A stretch of 64,000 nt of DNA, from the NCBI RefSeq assembly GCF_030209435.1, contig NZ_JARVRX010000007.1:124001-188000 (forward strand). The letters are read 5' to 3'. Of the stretch, positions 56,385 through 64,000 are shown in pieces. Each line of letters opens with the position of its first letter. The stretch's first letter is position 1. A program made the position numbers and the translations under genes. The notes under the pieces are model-generated. The model made no database searches and had not been told where the DNA came from. It saw nothing but the letters and a program-made list of their open reading frames with translations. Source of the DNA: Mycolicibacterium sp. lyk4-40-TYG-92. Its GTDB lineage: Bacteria; Actinomycetota; Actinomycetes; Mycobacteriales; Mycobacteriaceae.

Positions 56385-56693
56385 TCAGGCCCCGACCTGA
56401 TCGAAAGACAGCCGCATGCCGATGAACACCACCATGAGCAGCACCACGATGGACAGGTCGACCCGGACCGGCCCGATGGTCAGCGGCGGGATCAAGCGCC
56501 GCAACAGCTTCACCGGAGGATCGGTCACCGTCATGATCGCTTCGAGGATCACCACGGTCAGTCCCCTCGGCTGCCAGTCGCGGCTGAACCCACGGATGAA
56601 CTCCACCACCACACGGGCGATCAGCAGCAGCCAGAAGACGAAGAGCGCAAAACCCAGAATGTCGAAGAACAGGGTCAATGCAACAGACCTCAC
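56385..56693 (-). CDS. YggT family membrane protein
   Basis: A 102-residue protein with two hydrophobic segments (FFDILGFALFVFWLLLIARVVV and LSIVVLLMVVFIGMRL) and the family block DPPVKLLRRLIPPLTIGPVRVDLS. It corresponds to Rv2146c, between wag31 and sepF. YggT proteins are thought to help membrane or division functions. Confidence 0.92.
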   Translation of the reverse strand: MRSVALTLFFDILGFALFVFWLLLIARVVVEFIRGFSRDWQPRGLTVVILEAIMTVTDPPVKLLRRLIPPLTIGPVRVDLSIVVLLMVVFIGMRLSFDQVGA

Positions 56694-56704
56694 TAGCGCG
56701 GGAA

Positions 56705-56784
56705 AAGCGCCGACTGATGTCGGCGCTTGAGAGCGAGCCTACCTAACGCAGACCCCTCCGGCCGGGGGCCGAAGGGGTCTTGCG
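56705..56784 (-). terminator. Two hairpins between sepF and yggT
   Basis: One hairpin at 56705-56728 (AAGCGCCGA and complement, 6-nt loop) and another around 56748-56784 (GACCCC...GGGGTC core). They lie after the sepF stop and may attenuate transcription into yggT. Confidence 0.6.
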
Positions 56785-56811
56785 TGGAGCTATTCGGTGA
56801 TACCAGTAGTG

Positions 56812-57450
56812 CTACTGGTAGCTGTAGAAGCCCGCCTCGGCGATCCGGCGACGCTCTTCGGCGCTGACGTCGACATCGGCCGGCGACAGCAGGAAGACCT
56901 TGGTGGCGACCTTGTCGAACGAGCCACGCAGCGCGAAGGCCAGGCCGGCGGCGAAGTCCACGAGGCGCTTGGCGTCGGCGTTGTCCATCGACACCAGATC
57001 CATGATCACCGGGGTGCCGTCGCGGAAGCGCTCACCGATGGTGCGGGCCTCGCTGTAGTCCTTGGGACGCAGGGTCGTGATCTTGGCCAGCGCGCTGCCG
57101 GCCTCGAACAGCTCGGCCATGCGGCGGGGCTCCATCGCCACGGCGCCACGGGTGGCCCCACGCAGGGTGTTGAAGCGCGGACGCTCGAACTCGCGCGGGC
57201 CGCGGGCCGGCATCTCGTCGTAGCCACCGCGGTAACCCATTGGGGCACTTTCGTATTCGCGGCCCATGCGGTCGTCGTAGCCGCGAGGCTCGCCACGGCC
57301 GTAGCCCTCGTCCTCGAAGCGCTCGTCGCGGGGGCGACGCGGCGGCGCGTACTCGCGAGCCGGACGGTCTTCGTCGTCGTAGTACTCGTCGTCATAGTCG
57401 TCCATTGGCGCCATACCGAAGTAGGCCTTGACCTTGTGCAGTGTGCTCAT
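56812..57450 (-). CDS. sepF: SepF cell-division protein
   Basis: A 212-residue FtsZ-ring membrane anchor. The N-terminal amphipathic helix ([13 protein letters not shown]) is followed by a disordered Asp/Arg/Tyr-rich linker (15-90). The C-terminal SepF domain begins about 110 ([35 protein letters not shown]). It lies downstream of ftsZ as in other mycobacteria. Confidence 0.95.
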   Translation of the reverse strand: MSTLHKVKAYFGMAPMDDYDDEYYDDEDRPAREYAPPRRPRDERFEDEGYGRGEPRGYDDRMGREYESAPMGYRGGYDEMPARGPREFERPRFNTLRGATRGAVAMEPRRMAELFEAGSALAKITTLRPKDYSEARTIGERFRDGTPVIMDLVSMDNADAKRLVDFAAGLAFALRGSFDKVATKVFLLSPADVDVSAEERRRIAEAGFYSYQ

Positions 57451-57515
57451 CGGATGCCCCTAGCTAAGAATGTGGTGTTTGGTGACTGTGATGTAAGTGT
57501 GACTGGAGTGACTAC

Positions 57516-58319
57516 TCATGGTGACGTTAGAGGACGCGGTCCCATAAGCGCGGTACCGACACGCACACACGTTGACCCGTGTCGCACCGCAACTTCCAGG
57601 TCATTCGACATGCCCGCCGACAACCCCAGCTGGTGCGGGTATTGCGTTTGGACCCTGAGCAATTCAGCCTCCAGCCGCGCAAACTCCGCCTCGGCCTCGC
57701 CGGCCAGCGGCGGGATGGCCATCAGGCCCGCCAGACCCAGACCCGGGGCGGCGTGCGCGGCCGCGCACAGTTCGTCGACCAGATCAGGCCGGTCCACCGG
57801 CACACCGCCGCGGGCCGGATCCCCGTCGAGACTGACCTGGATATACACCTGCAACGGCTCGGACCTGCGGCCTTGATCCAGCGCTTCGATCGCGCCGCGG
57901 GACAGCGCGGTGATCAACGGCCCGGTGTCGACCGAATGCGCCACCGCCGCCCAGCGCGCCACGGCGCGCGCTTTGTTGCGTTGAATTCGGCCGATCATGT
58001 GCCACCGAATTGCATTGTTCGACTCTATGTTCGATGACGCATCCAACAATTCGCGGGGCGCTGTGATCAATTTCTTGTCCGACAACGCGGCCGACACCTC
58101 GGCGACTTTGCCCGCAGCTTCCTGCTCGCGCGATTCGCCGAATGCCCGACAGCCCAATCCGAACAGTGCAACAACATCACTCGCCGGAAAGAATTTGGTG
58201 ACCGGAAGAAATTCGATGTCGGCCCGATCCCGGCCGGCGGCTGCCGCGGCAGCGTCGATCCGCGCCTGAATCCGGGCCAGCGACGCGGCCAATTCGGCCT
58301 CGCGCGGCGCGCTGGTCAT
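57516..58319 (-). CDS. YggS-family PLP-binding protein with internal insertion
   Basis: A 267-residue PLP homeostasis protein. The PLP lysine is K42 in LPVTKFFP. GMSNDLEVAVRHGSTCVRVGTALMGPR ends the barrel. Residues about 81-102 (between VAEVSAALS and IRWHMIGRIQRNKA) form an insert longer than I recall in Rv2148c. The DNA there (about 58010-58080) is lower in GC. The start overlaps the yfiH stop (ATGA). Confidence 0.9.
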   Translation of the reverse strand: MTSAPREAELAASLARIQARIDAAAAAAGRDRADIEFLPVTKFFPASDVVALFGLGCRAFGESREQEAAGKVAEVSAALSDKKLITAPRELLDASSNIESNNAIRWHMIGRIQRNKARAVARWAAVAHSVDTGPLITALSRGAIEALDQGRRSEPLQVYIQVSLDGDPARGGVPVDRPDLVDELCAAAHAAPGLGLAGLMAIPPLAGEAEAEFARLEAELLRVQTQYPHQLGLSAGMSNDLEVAVRHGSTCVRVGTALMGPRPLTSP

Positions 58320-59026
58320 TCCATCCACACCACCGACGCCAGCCGCCCGGTCGGGGCGCCGCGTCGGTGACTGAACAGATTCGGATCATCGACCGTGCAG
58401 CGCGGGTCGATGTCGATGGCCTTGATCCCCACCCCCGCCAACTGCTTGGCGATACCGGCCCGCAAGTCGAGACCCACGGTGCCGCGGGCGGTGGTGGTGA
58501 TGCTGCCCGGCAGCACCGCCTCGACGTCGTCGGCCATCTCGTAGGGCACCTCATAGTTGCGTCCGCTGACCGCCGGACCGAGAAGCACCGAGATGTCCTG
58601 CACCTGCGCGCCGAGCTTCTGCATCGCCTCGACCGTGCGCAGCACCACGCCCATCTGCGCGCCGACCCGTCCGGCATGCACCGCGCCCACCACACCAGCG
58701 CGTGGATCACCCAACAGCACCGGCACGCAGTCGGCCGTGATCACCGCGAGCGGAAGCCGCGGCGTCGCGGTGACCAGGGCGTCGGTGTTGTCGTAGGCTC
58801 CCCCGGCTCCAGTTCCAGGGCCCTCGACAACTTCGACATGGTCACCGTGCACCTGGTTCATCCACACCAGCGGGCCGTGCCCGATGGCCTCGGCCAGCCG
58901 AGTCCGGTTGGCCGCCACGGCCTTTGGCTCGTCGCCGACGTGGTCACCCAGGTTGAACGTGTCGAACGGGGCCTTGGAGACCCCGCCCGCACGCGTCGTA
59001 GTCACTCTGCGGATACGGAACGTCAC
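58316..59026 (-). CDS. Laccase-domain (YfiH/PgeF family) purine nucleoside phosphorylase-like protein
   Basis: A 236-residue copper/zinc-site protein. The metal residues are in MNQVHGDHVEVV (His), VITADCVPVLLGD (Cys) and AVHAGRVGA (His). The domain is common in ftsZ neighbourhoods (Rv2149c). Homologues are reported to correct mis-incorporated peptidoglycan precursors or to act on purine nucleosides. An in-frame GTG at 59059 is an alternative start. Confidence 0.9.
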   Translation of the reverse strand: MTFRIRRVTTTRAGGVSKAPFDTFNLGDHVGDEPKAVAANRTRLAEAIGHGPLVWMNQVHGDHVEVVEGPGTGAGGAYDNTDALVTATPRLPLAVITADCVPVLLGDPRAGVVGAVHAGRVGAQMGVVLRTVEAMQKLGAQVQDISVLLGPAVSGRNYEVPYEMADDVEAVLPGSITTTARGTVGLDLRAGIAKQLAGVGIKAIDIDPRCTVDDPNLFSHRRGAPTGRLASVVWME

Positions 59027-59069
59027 GATGACAAATTTTATCCGGCGTATCCGCGCCACTCGGACATCG

Positions 59070-60251
59070 TCAGTGCTTCATGAACGGCGGCACGTCGACG
59101 TCGTCATCGTCGTCGCCACGGCCGCCGACGCTCACCGTCACACCGTTGGTCGCCGCCGGGACGCTGCCCGGGTCGGCGTTGAAGGCGCCGAGCTTGCCCG
59201 CGCTCGCCGCCCCGAAGGTCTGTGCGCGGTGCGCACCACCGGCAGCCGGCGTCGCCGTCGCCGTCGCACCCGGCACCGCCGAGGTGACGGGCTTGCGGCT
59301 CTGGCCGGCGGTGTCGAACCCGGCCGCGATGACCGTGACCCGGACCTCGTCGCCCAGCGAATCGTCGATGACGGTTCCGAAGATGATGTTGGCCTCGGGG
59401 TGCGCGGCATCCTGCACCAGCGACGCGGCCTCGTTGATCTCGAACAGACCCAGGTCACTGCCACCGGCCACCGACATCAGCACGCCCTGGGCGCCGTCCA
59501 TCGAGGCCTCGAGCAGCGGCGAGTTGATCGCGATCTCGGCTGCCTTGAGCGCGCGACCGTCACCGCGGGCCGAACCGATACCCATCAACGCCGTGCCGGC
59601 GCTGCTCATGACGCCCTTGACGTCGGCGAAGTCGACGTTGATCAGACCCGGGGTCGTGATCAGGTCGGTGATGCCCTGCACACCGTTGAGCAGCACCTCG
59701 TCGGCGCTGCGGAACGCGTCCATCAGCGAGACGGCGGCGTCGCCCATCTGCAGCAGGCGGTCGTTGGGGATGACGATCAGGGTGTCGCAGCTCTCGCGCA
59801 GCGCCTGGATGCCGGTCTCGGCCTGGTTCGAGCGGCGCTTGCCCTCGAAGGAGAACGGGCGGGTCACGACGCCGACGGTCAGCGCGCCGAGCTTGCGGGC
59901 GATGGAGGCGACGACGGGCGCGCCACCTGTACCGGTGCCACCACCCTCGCCGGCGGTGACGAACACCATGTCGGCGCCGCGCAGCAGCTCTTCGATCTCG
60001 TCCTTGGCGTCCTCGGCAGCCTTGCGGCCGACCTCGGGGTCGGCGCCGGCGCCCAGGCCACGGGTCGAATCACGGCCGACGTCGAGCTTGACGTCCGCCT
60101 CACTGAGCAGCAGCGCCTGTGCATCGGTGTTGATCGCGATGAACTCGACGCCACGCAGGCCCTGTTCGATCATGCGGTTGACGGCGTTGACGCCGCCGCC
60201 GCCGACACCGATCACCTTGATGACGGCGAGGTAGTTATGCGGGGGTGTCAT
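59070..60251 (-). CDS. ftsZ: FtsZ cell-division GTPase
   Basis: A 393-residue tubulin-like GTPase. The nucleotide loops are [14 protein letters not shown], the signature [15 protein letters not shown], and the T7 loop [13 protein letters not shown]. The C-terminal linker is Ala/Gly-rich and ends in [14 protein letters not shown], the conserved partner-binding tail. A 205-bp gap separates it from ftsQ, with an inverted repeat at 60305-60329. Confidence 0.98.
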   Translation of the reverse strand: MTPPHNYLAVIKVIGVGGGGVNAVNRMIEQGLRGVEFIAINTDAQALLLSEADVKLDVGRDSTRGLGAGADPEVGRKAAEDAKDEIEELLRGADMVFVTAGEGGGTGTGGAPVVASIARKLGALTVGVVTRPFSFEGKRRSNQAETGIQALRESCDTLIVIPNDRLLQMGDAAVSLMDAFRSADEVLLNGVQGITDLITTPGLINVDFADVKGVMSSAGTALMGIGSARGDGRALKAAEIAINSPLLEASMDGAQGVLMSVAGGSDLGLFEINEAASLVQDAAHPEANIIFGTVIDDSLGDEVRVTVIAAGFDTAGQSRKPVTSAVPGATATATPAAGGAHRAQTFGAASAGKLGAFNADPGSVPAATNGVTVSVGGRGDDDDDVDVPPFMKH

Positions 60252-60456
60252 CTGACGTCTTCCTCCCTGGCTTGTCTTGTCCGGAGCAAAACTTCTCGAA
60301 TCAAAACCCTAAACCTCAACCATAGGGTTAGAGTTATGTCAAGTTGTTCCGCGCAAACAGAACGGTAGGGGGCGGCCGCGCCGCAGCCGTGCAGGCGCGC
60401 CGAGAGTTCACGCGATTTTTCTTGGGCGGGGCGCGCGAGGCGACGCGAACGATGAG
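60252..60456. promoter_or_regulatory. Likely ftsZ promoter region
   Basis: A 205-bp gap upstream of ftsZ with a local AT-rich stretch. It contains the inverted repeat AACCCTA-n11-TAGGGTT (60305-60311 and 60323-60329). No other gene fits. Promoter identity is inferred from position and composition. Confidence 0.5.
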
Positions 60457-61452
60457 CTACTTCACAGTGGGCAGGTCGGGACTGGACACGTCATAGGTGT
60501 GCCCCGGCTGCGTCAGCAGCGCACCGAGCTTGAGCGCCTTCTCCTCGGTGCGGTCCGTGGTTCCCCAGATGACCTCGCGACCGTCGTTCAGCGTGAGCGT
60601 GACACCGGCGACCGATGGCGCCCCGACACGTGCGACCTGGCTGAACACCTCGGGACGCAGCGACAACAGGACCTCGAGGGCCGCCAGGGTCGCCGGATCC
60701 TTCGGGCCGGGATTGTCGGCATCCAGGTACGGCAGTCCCTGCGGCGGCGGCTCGGTCGCGAAATCCACGCCGTCGCGGTCGAACAGGTGCGGGCCGTCCG
60801 GGTACTCCTTGGCCGCCACCGGGACGCGCTCCAGCACCGTGATCCGCAGGGTGGACGGGTACTCGCGCTGTACCCGGGCGCTGGCCACCCGCCGGATCGT
60901 GGCGACCCGTTCGGCCACCGCGTCCGTATTGACCTGCAGCAGTGGCGTTTCCGGTTTGACCGCGGCCGCCGCGTTCACCTCGTCCTCGGTGAGGGTCGCC
61001 AGGCCGGTGACCACCGTGTGGCGGACCGCCATGATCGGCGTGAAGTACAGCACCAGACCCAGTGCGACGGCGACGACGGCCGTCACCGCCGACCACAGCA
61101 ACAGCTTCAGCCCGCGGATGACGCCCCGCGTGGGCGCCTTGGGCTGCTCCGACAGGCCCGCCGCACGGCGCCGGGCCTCCTGACGCGCCTGCTCGAGAGC
61201 CCTGGCCCGCTCCAGTGCGACGCGGCGTTCCTCGCGCTCGCGCCGGGCGCGGCGACGGGGCCCCTCGTAGTCGGGTGACGCGGGATCGGCCGACGCGGCG
61301 TCCGGCGCCGTCTCGGCTGCGGGCTCCGCGCCCGCGGTGTCCGGCTCGATACCCTCCGGCGCACCGTCGTCCGCCGTCTCACCCTGCACCGTATCGCCCT
61401 GCGCCACAACAGGTTCGGCAGCCGGCTCCCCCGAGCCGTCCTCGGCTGTCAC
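60457..61452 (-). CDS. ftsQ: FtsQ divisome protein
   Basis: A 331-residue bitopic division protein. The N-terminal ~110 residues are acidic then Arg/Glu-rich (cytoplasmic). One membrane helix ([21 protein letters not shown]) is followed by a POTRA domain ([18 protein letters not shown]) and the FtsQ/DivIB beta domain. GTG start overlaps the murC stop (GTGA). Confidence 0.95.
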   Translation of the reverse strand: MTAEDGSGEPAAEPVVAQGDTVQGETADDGAPEGIEPDTAGAEPAAETAPDAASADPASPDYEGPRRRARREREERRVALERARALEQARQEARRRAAGLSEQPKAPTRGVIRGLKLLLWSAVTAVVAVALGLVLYFTPIMAVRHTVVTGLATLTEDEVNAAAAVKPETPLLQVNTDAVAERVATIRRVASARVQREYPSTLRITVLERVPVAAKEYPDGPHLFDRDGVDFATEPPPQGLPYLDADNPGPKDPATLAALEVLLSLRPEVFSQVARVGAPSVAGVTLTLNDGREVIWGTTDRTEEKALKLGALLTQPGHTYDVSSPDLPTVK

Positions 61453-62900
61453 GGCGTGGGCCGTCCCGGGGCGGCGCGGTCGGCCTTGACCTCCAGTGCG
61501 GTCAGGATCTCGCGGCCCAACAGCGTGACGTCGCCGGCGCCCATGGTGACGATGACGTCGCCGGGGCCGGCCTTGGCAGCCACCTGCTCGGCCACCGCGG
61601 AGAAGTCCGGCACGTAATGCACCGGCGCCGAGACGTGCTCGACGATGCTCGCACCGCTGACACCGGCCAGGGGGACCTCTCGCGCGGCATAGACGTCCAG
61701 GACGAACACCTCGTCGGCACGGTCCAGGGCCTGGCCGAACTCTTTCGCGAAAGTCTGTGTCCGCGAATACAAGTGGGGCTGGAACACGACGATGGACCGG
61801 GACGTGCCGGCCACCGCCCGCAACGCCTCAAGGGTCGCCCGTACCTCGGTGGGATGGTGCGCGTAGTCGTCGAAAACCCGGACGCCGTAAGCGGTTCCGA
61901 CCGCCTCGAAGCGGCGCCGCACGCCTTCGAACCCGGTGAGCCCGTCGAGCACGGCCTCCGGATCGGCGCCGACCTCCCGGGCCGCCAACAGCGCGGCCAG
62001 GGCGTTGAGCGCCATGTGCTTGCCCGGCACCGACAACCGCATGCCGCGGCGGTGCGGCTCGCCCGCCAGTTGGATGGCCGCCACCCCACCGGTGCCCTGT
62101 TGCTGCCAGTTCAGCAGCGTCGCCTCCAGATCGATGCGCTGCCCACCGCCCATGCCGTACCGCAGTACCCGAACGCCGCGCTCCGCCGACCGCTGGGCCA
62201 GTGCTTCGGCACCCGGATCGTCGGCGCACACCACCAGCGCGCCACCGGGACGCAGCCGGGCCACGAAGTCGTCGAACACCGCGGTGTAGGCCTCGACGCT
62301 GCCGAAATGGTCCAGGTGGTCGGCCTCGATGTTTGTCACCACCGCCACGTCGGGGGTGTATTCGAGCAGCGAACCGTCACTCTCGTCGGCCTCGGCGACA
62401 AAACAGTCACCGCTGCCGTGGTGCGCGTTGGTGCCGGCCTCGCCGAGGTCGCCGCCGACGGCGAACGACGGGTCGAAACCGCTGTGCTGCAACGCCACGA
62501 TGACCATCGAGGTCGTCGTGGTCTTGCCGTGCGTGCCGGTCACCAGCACCGAGCGGTAGCCGTCCATCAGTTTGGCGAGCACGACCGGGCGCATGATCAC
62601 CGGGATGCCGCGCCGCCGGGCCTCCACCAGCTCGGGGTTGTCCTTGGGGATGGCGGCGTGCGTGCTGACCACGACGGTCGGCCCGCCCGGCAGCATGTCC
62701 AGCGACGACGCGTCGTGCCCGATCCGGATTTCGGCCCCGCGCGCCCGCAGCGCCGCGACACCACGGGATTCCTTGGCGTCCGAGCCGGACACCTGGCCGC
62801 CGCGGTCCAGCAGGATCCGGGCGATACCGGACATCCCGGCACCGCCGATACCGACCATGTGCACCCGGGCCAGCCCGGGCGGCAGCTCGCGCGCCGTCAT
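61449..62900 (-). CDS. murC: UDP-N-acetylmuramate-L-alanine ligase
   Basis: A 483-residue ligase that adds L-Ala to UDP-MurNAc. The N-terminal Rossmann motif is [15 protein letters not shown]; the ATP loop is [16 protein letters not shown]; the conserved EADESDGSL and YAHHPTEV blocks follow. The ATG overlaps the murG stop (ATGA) and its stop overlaps ftsQ, so the three are coupled. Confidence 0.97.
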   Translation of the reverse strand: MTARELPPGLARVHMVGIGGAGMSGIARILLDRGGQVSGSDAKESRGVAALRARGAEIRIGHDASSLDMLPGGPTVVVSTHAAIPKDNPELVEARRRGIPVIMRPVVLAKLMDGYRSVLVTGTHGKTTTTSMVIVALQHSGFDPSFAVGGDLGEAGTNAHHGSGDCFVAEADESDGSLLEYTPDVAVVTNIEADHLDHFGSVEAYTAVFDDFVARLRPGGALVVCADDPGAEALAQRSAERGVRVLRYGMGGGQRIDLEATLLNWQQQGTGGVAAIQLAGEPHRRGMRLSVPGKHMALNALAALLAAREVGADPEAVLDGLTGFEGVRRRFEAVGTAYGVRVFDDYAHHPTEVRATLEALRAVAGTSRSIVVFQPHLYSRTQTFAKEFGQALDRADEVFVLDVYAAREVPLAGVSGASIVEHVSAPVHYVPDFSAVAEQVAAKAGPGDVIVTMGAGDVTLLGREILTALEVKADRAAPGRPTP

Positions 62901-64000
62901 CGGACACCTGCTGCCACGTCGAGAGCGATCTGCGCCACCCGCCGGGCCGCGTCGCGATGGCCGGCCAGCGCGGCCGCCGTCGTCATCTGATCCAGTGCGG
63001 CGGTGTCGCGCATCAAAGTTCCGATCCGTTCGGTGACGAAGTCCGGGGTCAACTCGGCGTCGTCGACCAGCAGGCCGCCGCCGGCGTCGACCACCGGTAG
63101 TGCGTTGAGTCGTTGCTCGCCGTTGCCGATCGGCAGTGGCACGTAGACCGCGGGCAGACCGACCGCGCTGACCTCGGCGACCGTCATGGCGCCGGACCGG
63201 CAGATGGCCAGATCGGCTGCCGCGTAGGCCAGATCCATGCGGTCGAGGTACGGCACACCGACGTACGGCGGGGCACCCGGCGCCGGGTCGGGCAGTTCGA
63301 GGGTGTTCTTGCGACCGTAGGCGTGCAGCACCGAAACACCTTGCGCCGCCAGGTTTTCGGCCGCGCCGGAGACGGCGCGGTTCAGCGACTGCGCGCCCTG
63401 GGATCCACCGAACACCAGGAGCACGCGGGCGTCGTCGGCGAACCCGAAGAACCTGCGGGCCTCCGCGCGCAGCGCGACCCGGTCGAGTGAGGTGATCGAC
63501 TCGCGCACCGGGATCCCGACGACCTCGCCGCCCTTGAGCCCCGAATCCGGCACCGCGGCCAGCACGCGGCACGCCGAGCGGGCACCGACCTTGTTTGCCC
63601 AGCCCGCGCTGGCGTTGGCCTCGTGCACCACGACCGGGACGGCGCGGCGGCGGCGCAGTCCCCCGCCGCGCGCGGCGAGGTAGGCGGGCAGTGAGACGTA
63701 GCCGCCGAATCCCACGACGACGTCGGCCTGGACGGCGTCGAGGATGTCACGGGTCTCGCGGACCGCGGCCCGAACCCGCAGCGGCAGCCGGGCGAGGTCA
63801 GCAGAAGGCTTGCGCGGCAACGGAACCGGGGTGATCAGCTCGAGGTCGTAGCCACGTTCGGGGACCAGTCGGGTCTCCAGTCCGCGGGCCGTGCCGAGGG
63901 CCGTGATCCGGACGTCGGGCCGCAGCGCCACCAGCGCGTCGGCGACCGCCATCGCGGGTTCGATGTGGCCCGCGGTGCCACCTCCGGCCAGCACCACCGA
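62897..64000 (-). CDS. murG: MurG (partial at the start; continues past the right edge)
   Basis: About 367 codons of MurG, the lipid II-forming GlcNAc transferase. The UDP-sugar/lipid loop [22 protein letters not shown] begins within the first few visible residues. [15 protein letters not shown] and [25 protein letters not shown] follow. The last window bases still read in frame (S-V-V-L-A), so only a few start codons are missing. Confidence 0.96.
   Translation of the reverse strand, partial: SVVLAGGGTAGHIEPAMAVADALVALRPDVRITALGTARGLETRLVPERGYDLELITPVPLPRKPSADLARLPLRVRAAVRETRDILDAVQADVVVGFGGYVSLPAYLAARGGGLRRRRAVPVVVHEANASAGWANKVGARSACRVLAAVPDSGLKGGEVVGIPVRESITSLDRVALRAEARRFFGFADDARVLLVFGGSQGAQSLNRAVSGAAENLAAQGVSVLHAYGRKNTLELPDPAPGAPPYVGVPYLDRMDLAYAAADLAICRSGAMTVAEVSAVGLPAVYVPLPIGNGEQRLNALPVVDAGGGLLVDDAELTPDFVTERIGTLMRDTAALDQMTTAAALAGHRDAARRVAQIALDVAAGVR

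Noticed and set aside
59080..60234. Plus-strand 384-residue frame over ftsZ
   Set aside because: It is antisense to an unmistakable FtsZ and has no domain.

Overview
This 64-kb, GC-rich window comes from a mycobacterium, most likely a fast-growing environmental Mycolicibacterium. The backbone follows the gene order I know from the M. tuberculosis Rv2130c-Rv2153c region: mshC, cysQ, a PI3K-like protein, DUF3090, histidine phosphatase, uppP, a small hypothetical, lppL, pyrD, a PEBP protein, an M20 peptidase, tRNA-Leu, a membrane protein, wag31, yggT, sepF, yggS, yfiH, ftsZ, ftsQ, murC, murG. Two large accessory blocks interrupt it. Synteny is recalled from memory and was not computed.

Accessory block 1 (about 0.29-11.4 kb, between mshC and cysQ) is a purine-degradation locus. 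The six-gene minus-strand operon holds uricase, the FAD subunit of xanthine dehydrogenase, an NCS2 purine permease fused to an OHCU-decarboxylase-like domain, a fused 2Fe-2S/molybdopterin xanthine dehydrogenase, guanine deaminase and XdhC. The divergent operon holds uraD, uraH and an RpiR-type regulator. A MocA-like nucleotidyltransferase and a second deaminase sit at its edge. Together the genes can account for guanine -> xanthine -> urate -> 5-hydroxyisourate -> OHCU -> allantoin. The permease-fused OHCU domain has lost the catalytic His and the Glu-Gln pair, whereas the free UraD keeps them.

Backbone 1 (11.3-22.7 kb) carries cysQ, conserved mycobacterial genes, uppP, pyrD and others, and ends at a tRNA-Leu(GAG) gene.

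Accessory block 2 (22.7-54.7 kb) begins at that tRNA with a decayed tyrosine integrase and a decayed HNH endonuclease. Three lower-GC orphan genes follow, including a HEPN-like protein and a PD-(D/E)xK nuclease protein that may form a defence module. Next come a flavin monooxygenase with an SDR, two small secreted proteins, an FprA-type reductase behind an IdeR box, a lipoprotein beta-glucosidase, a haemophore-like protein, a thioesterase with an MpaB-type protein, a haem-copper subunit III/IV-like operon with an SDR, and FadE5-like acyl-CoA dehydrogenase with an SDR. A PucR-type regulator then lies next to a URC-type uracil catabolic operon (GTP-cyclohydrolase-II-like URC1, URC4, upp and a Tat-exported deaminase). 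The block closes with nitrate assimilation: a single-polypeptide nitrate reductase with fused flavodoxin and reductase domains, a sterol-desaturase-like protein, a FadR-type regulator with a clear palindromic operator, and NarK.

Backbone 2 (54.7-64 kb) is the division and cell-wall cluster on the minus strand, with murG running off the right edge and mshC off the left edge. Purine, uracil and nitrate genes together suggest an organism equipped to scavenge nitrogen from nucleobases and nitrate.
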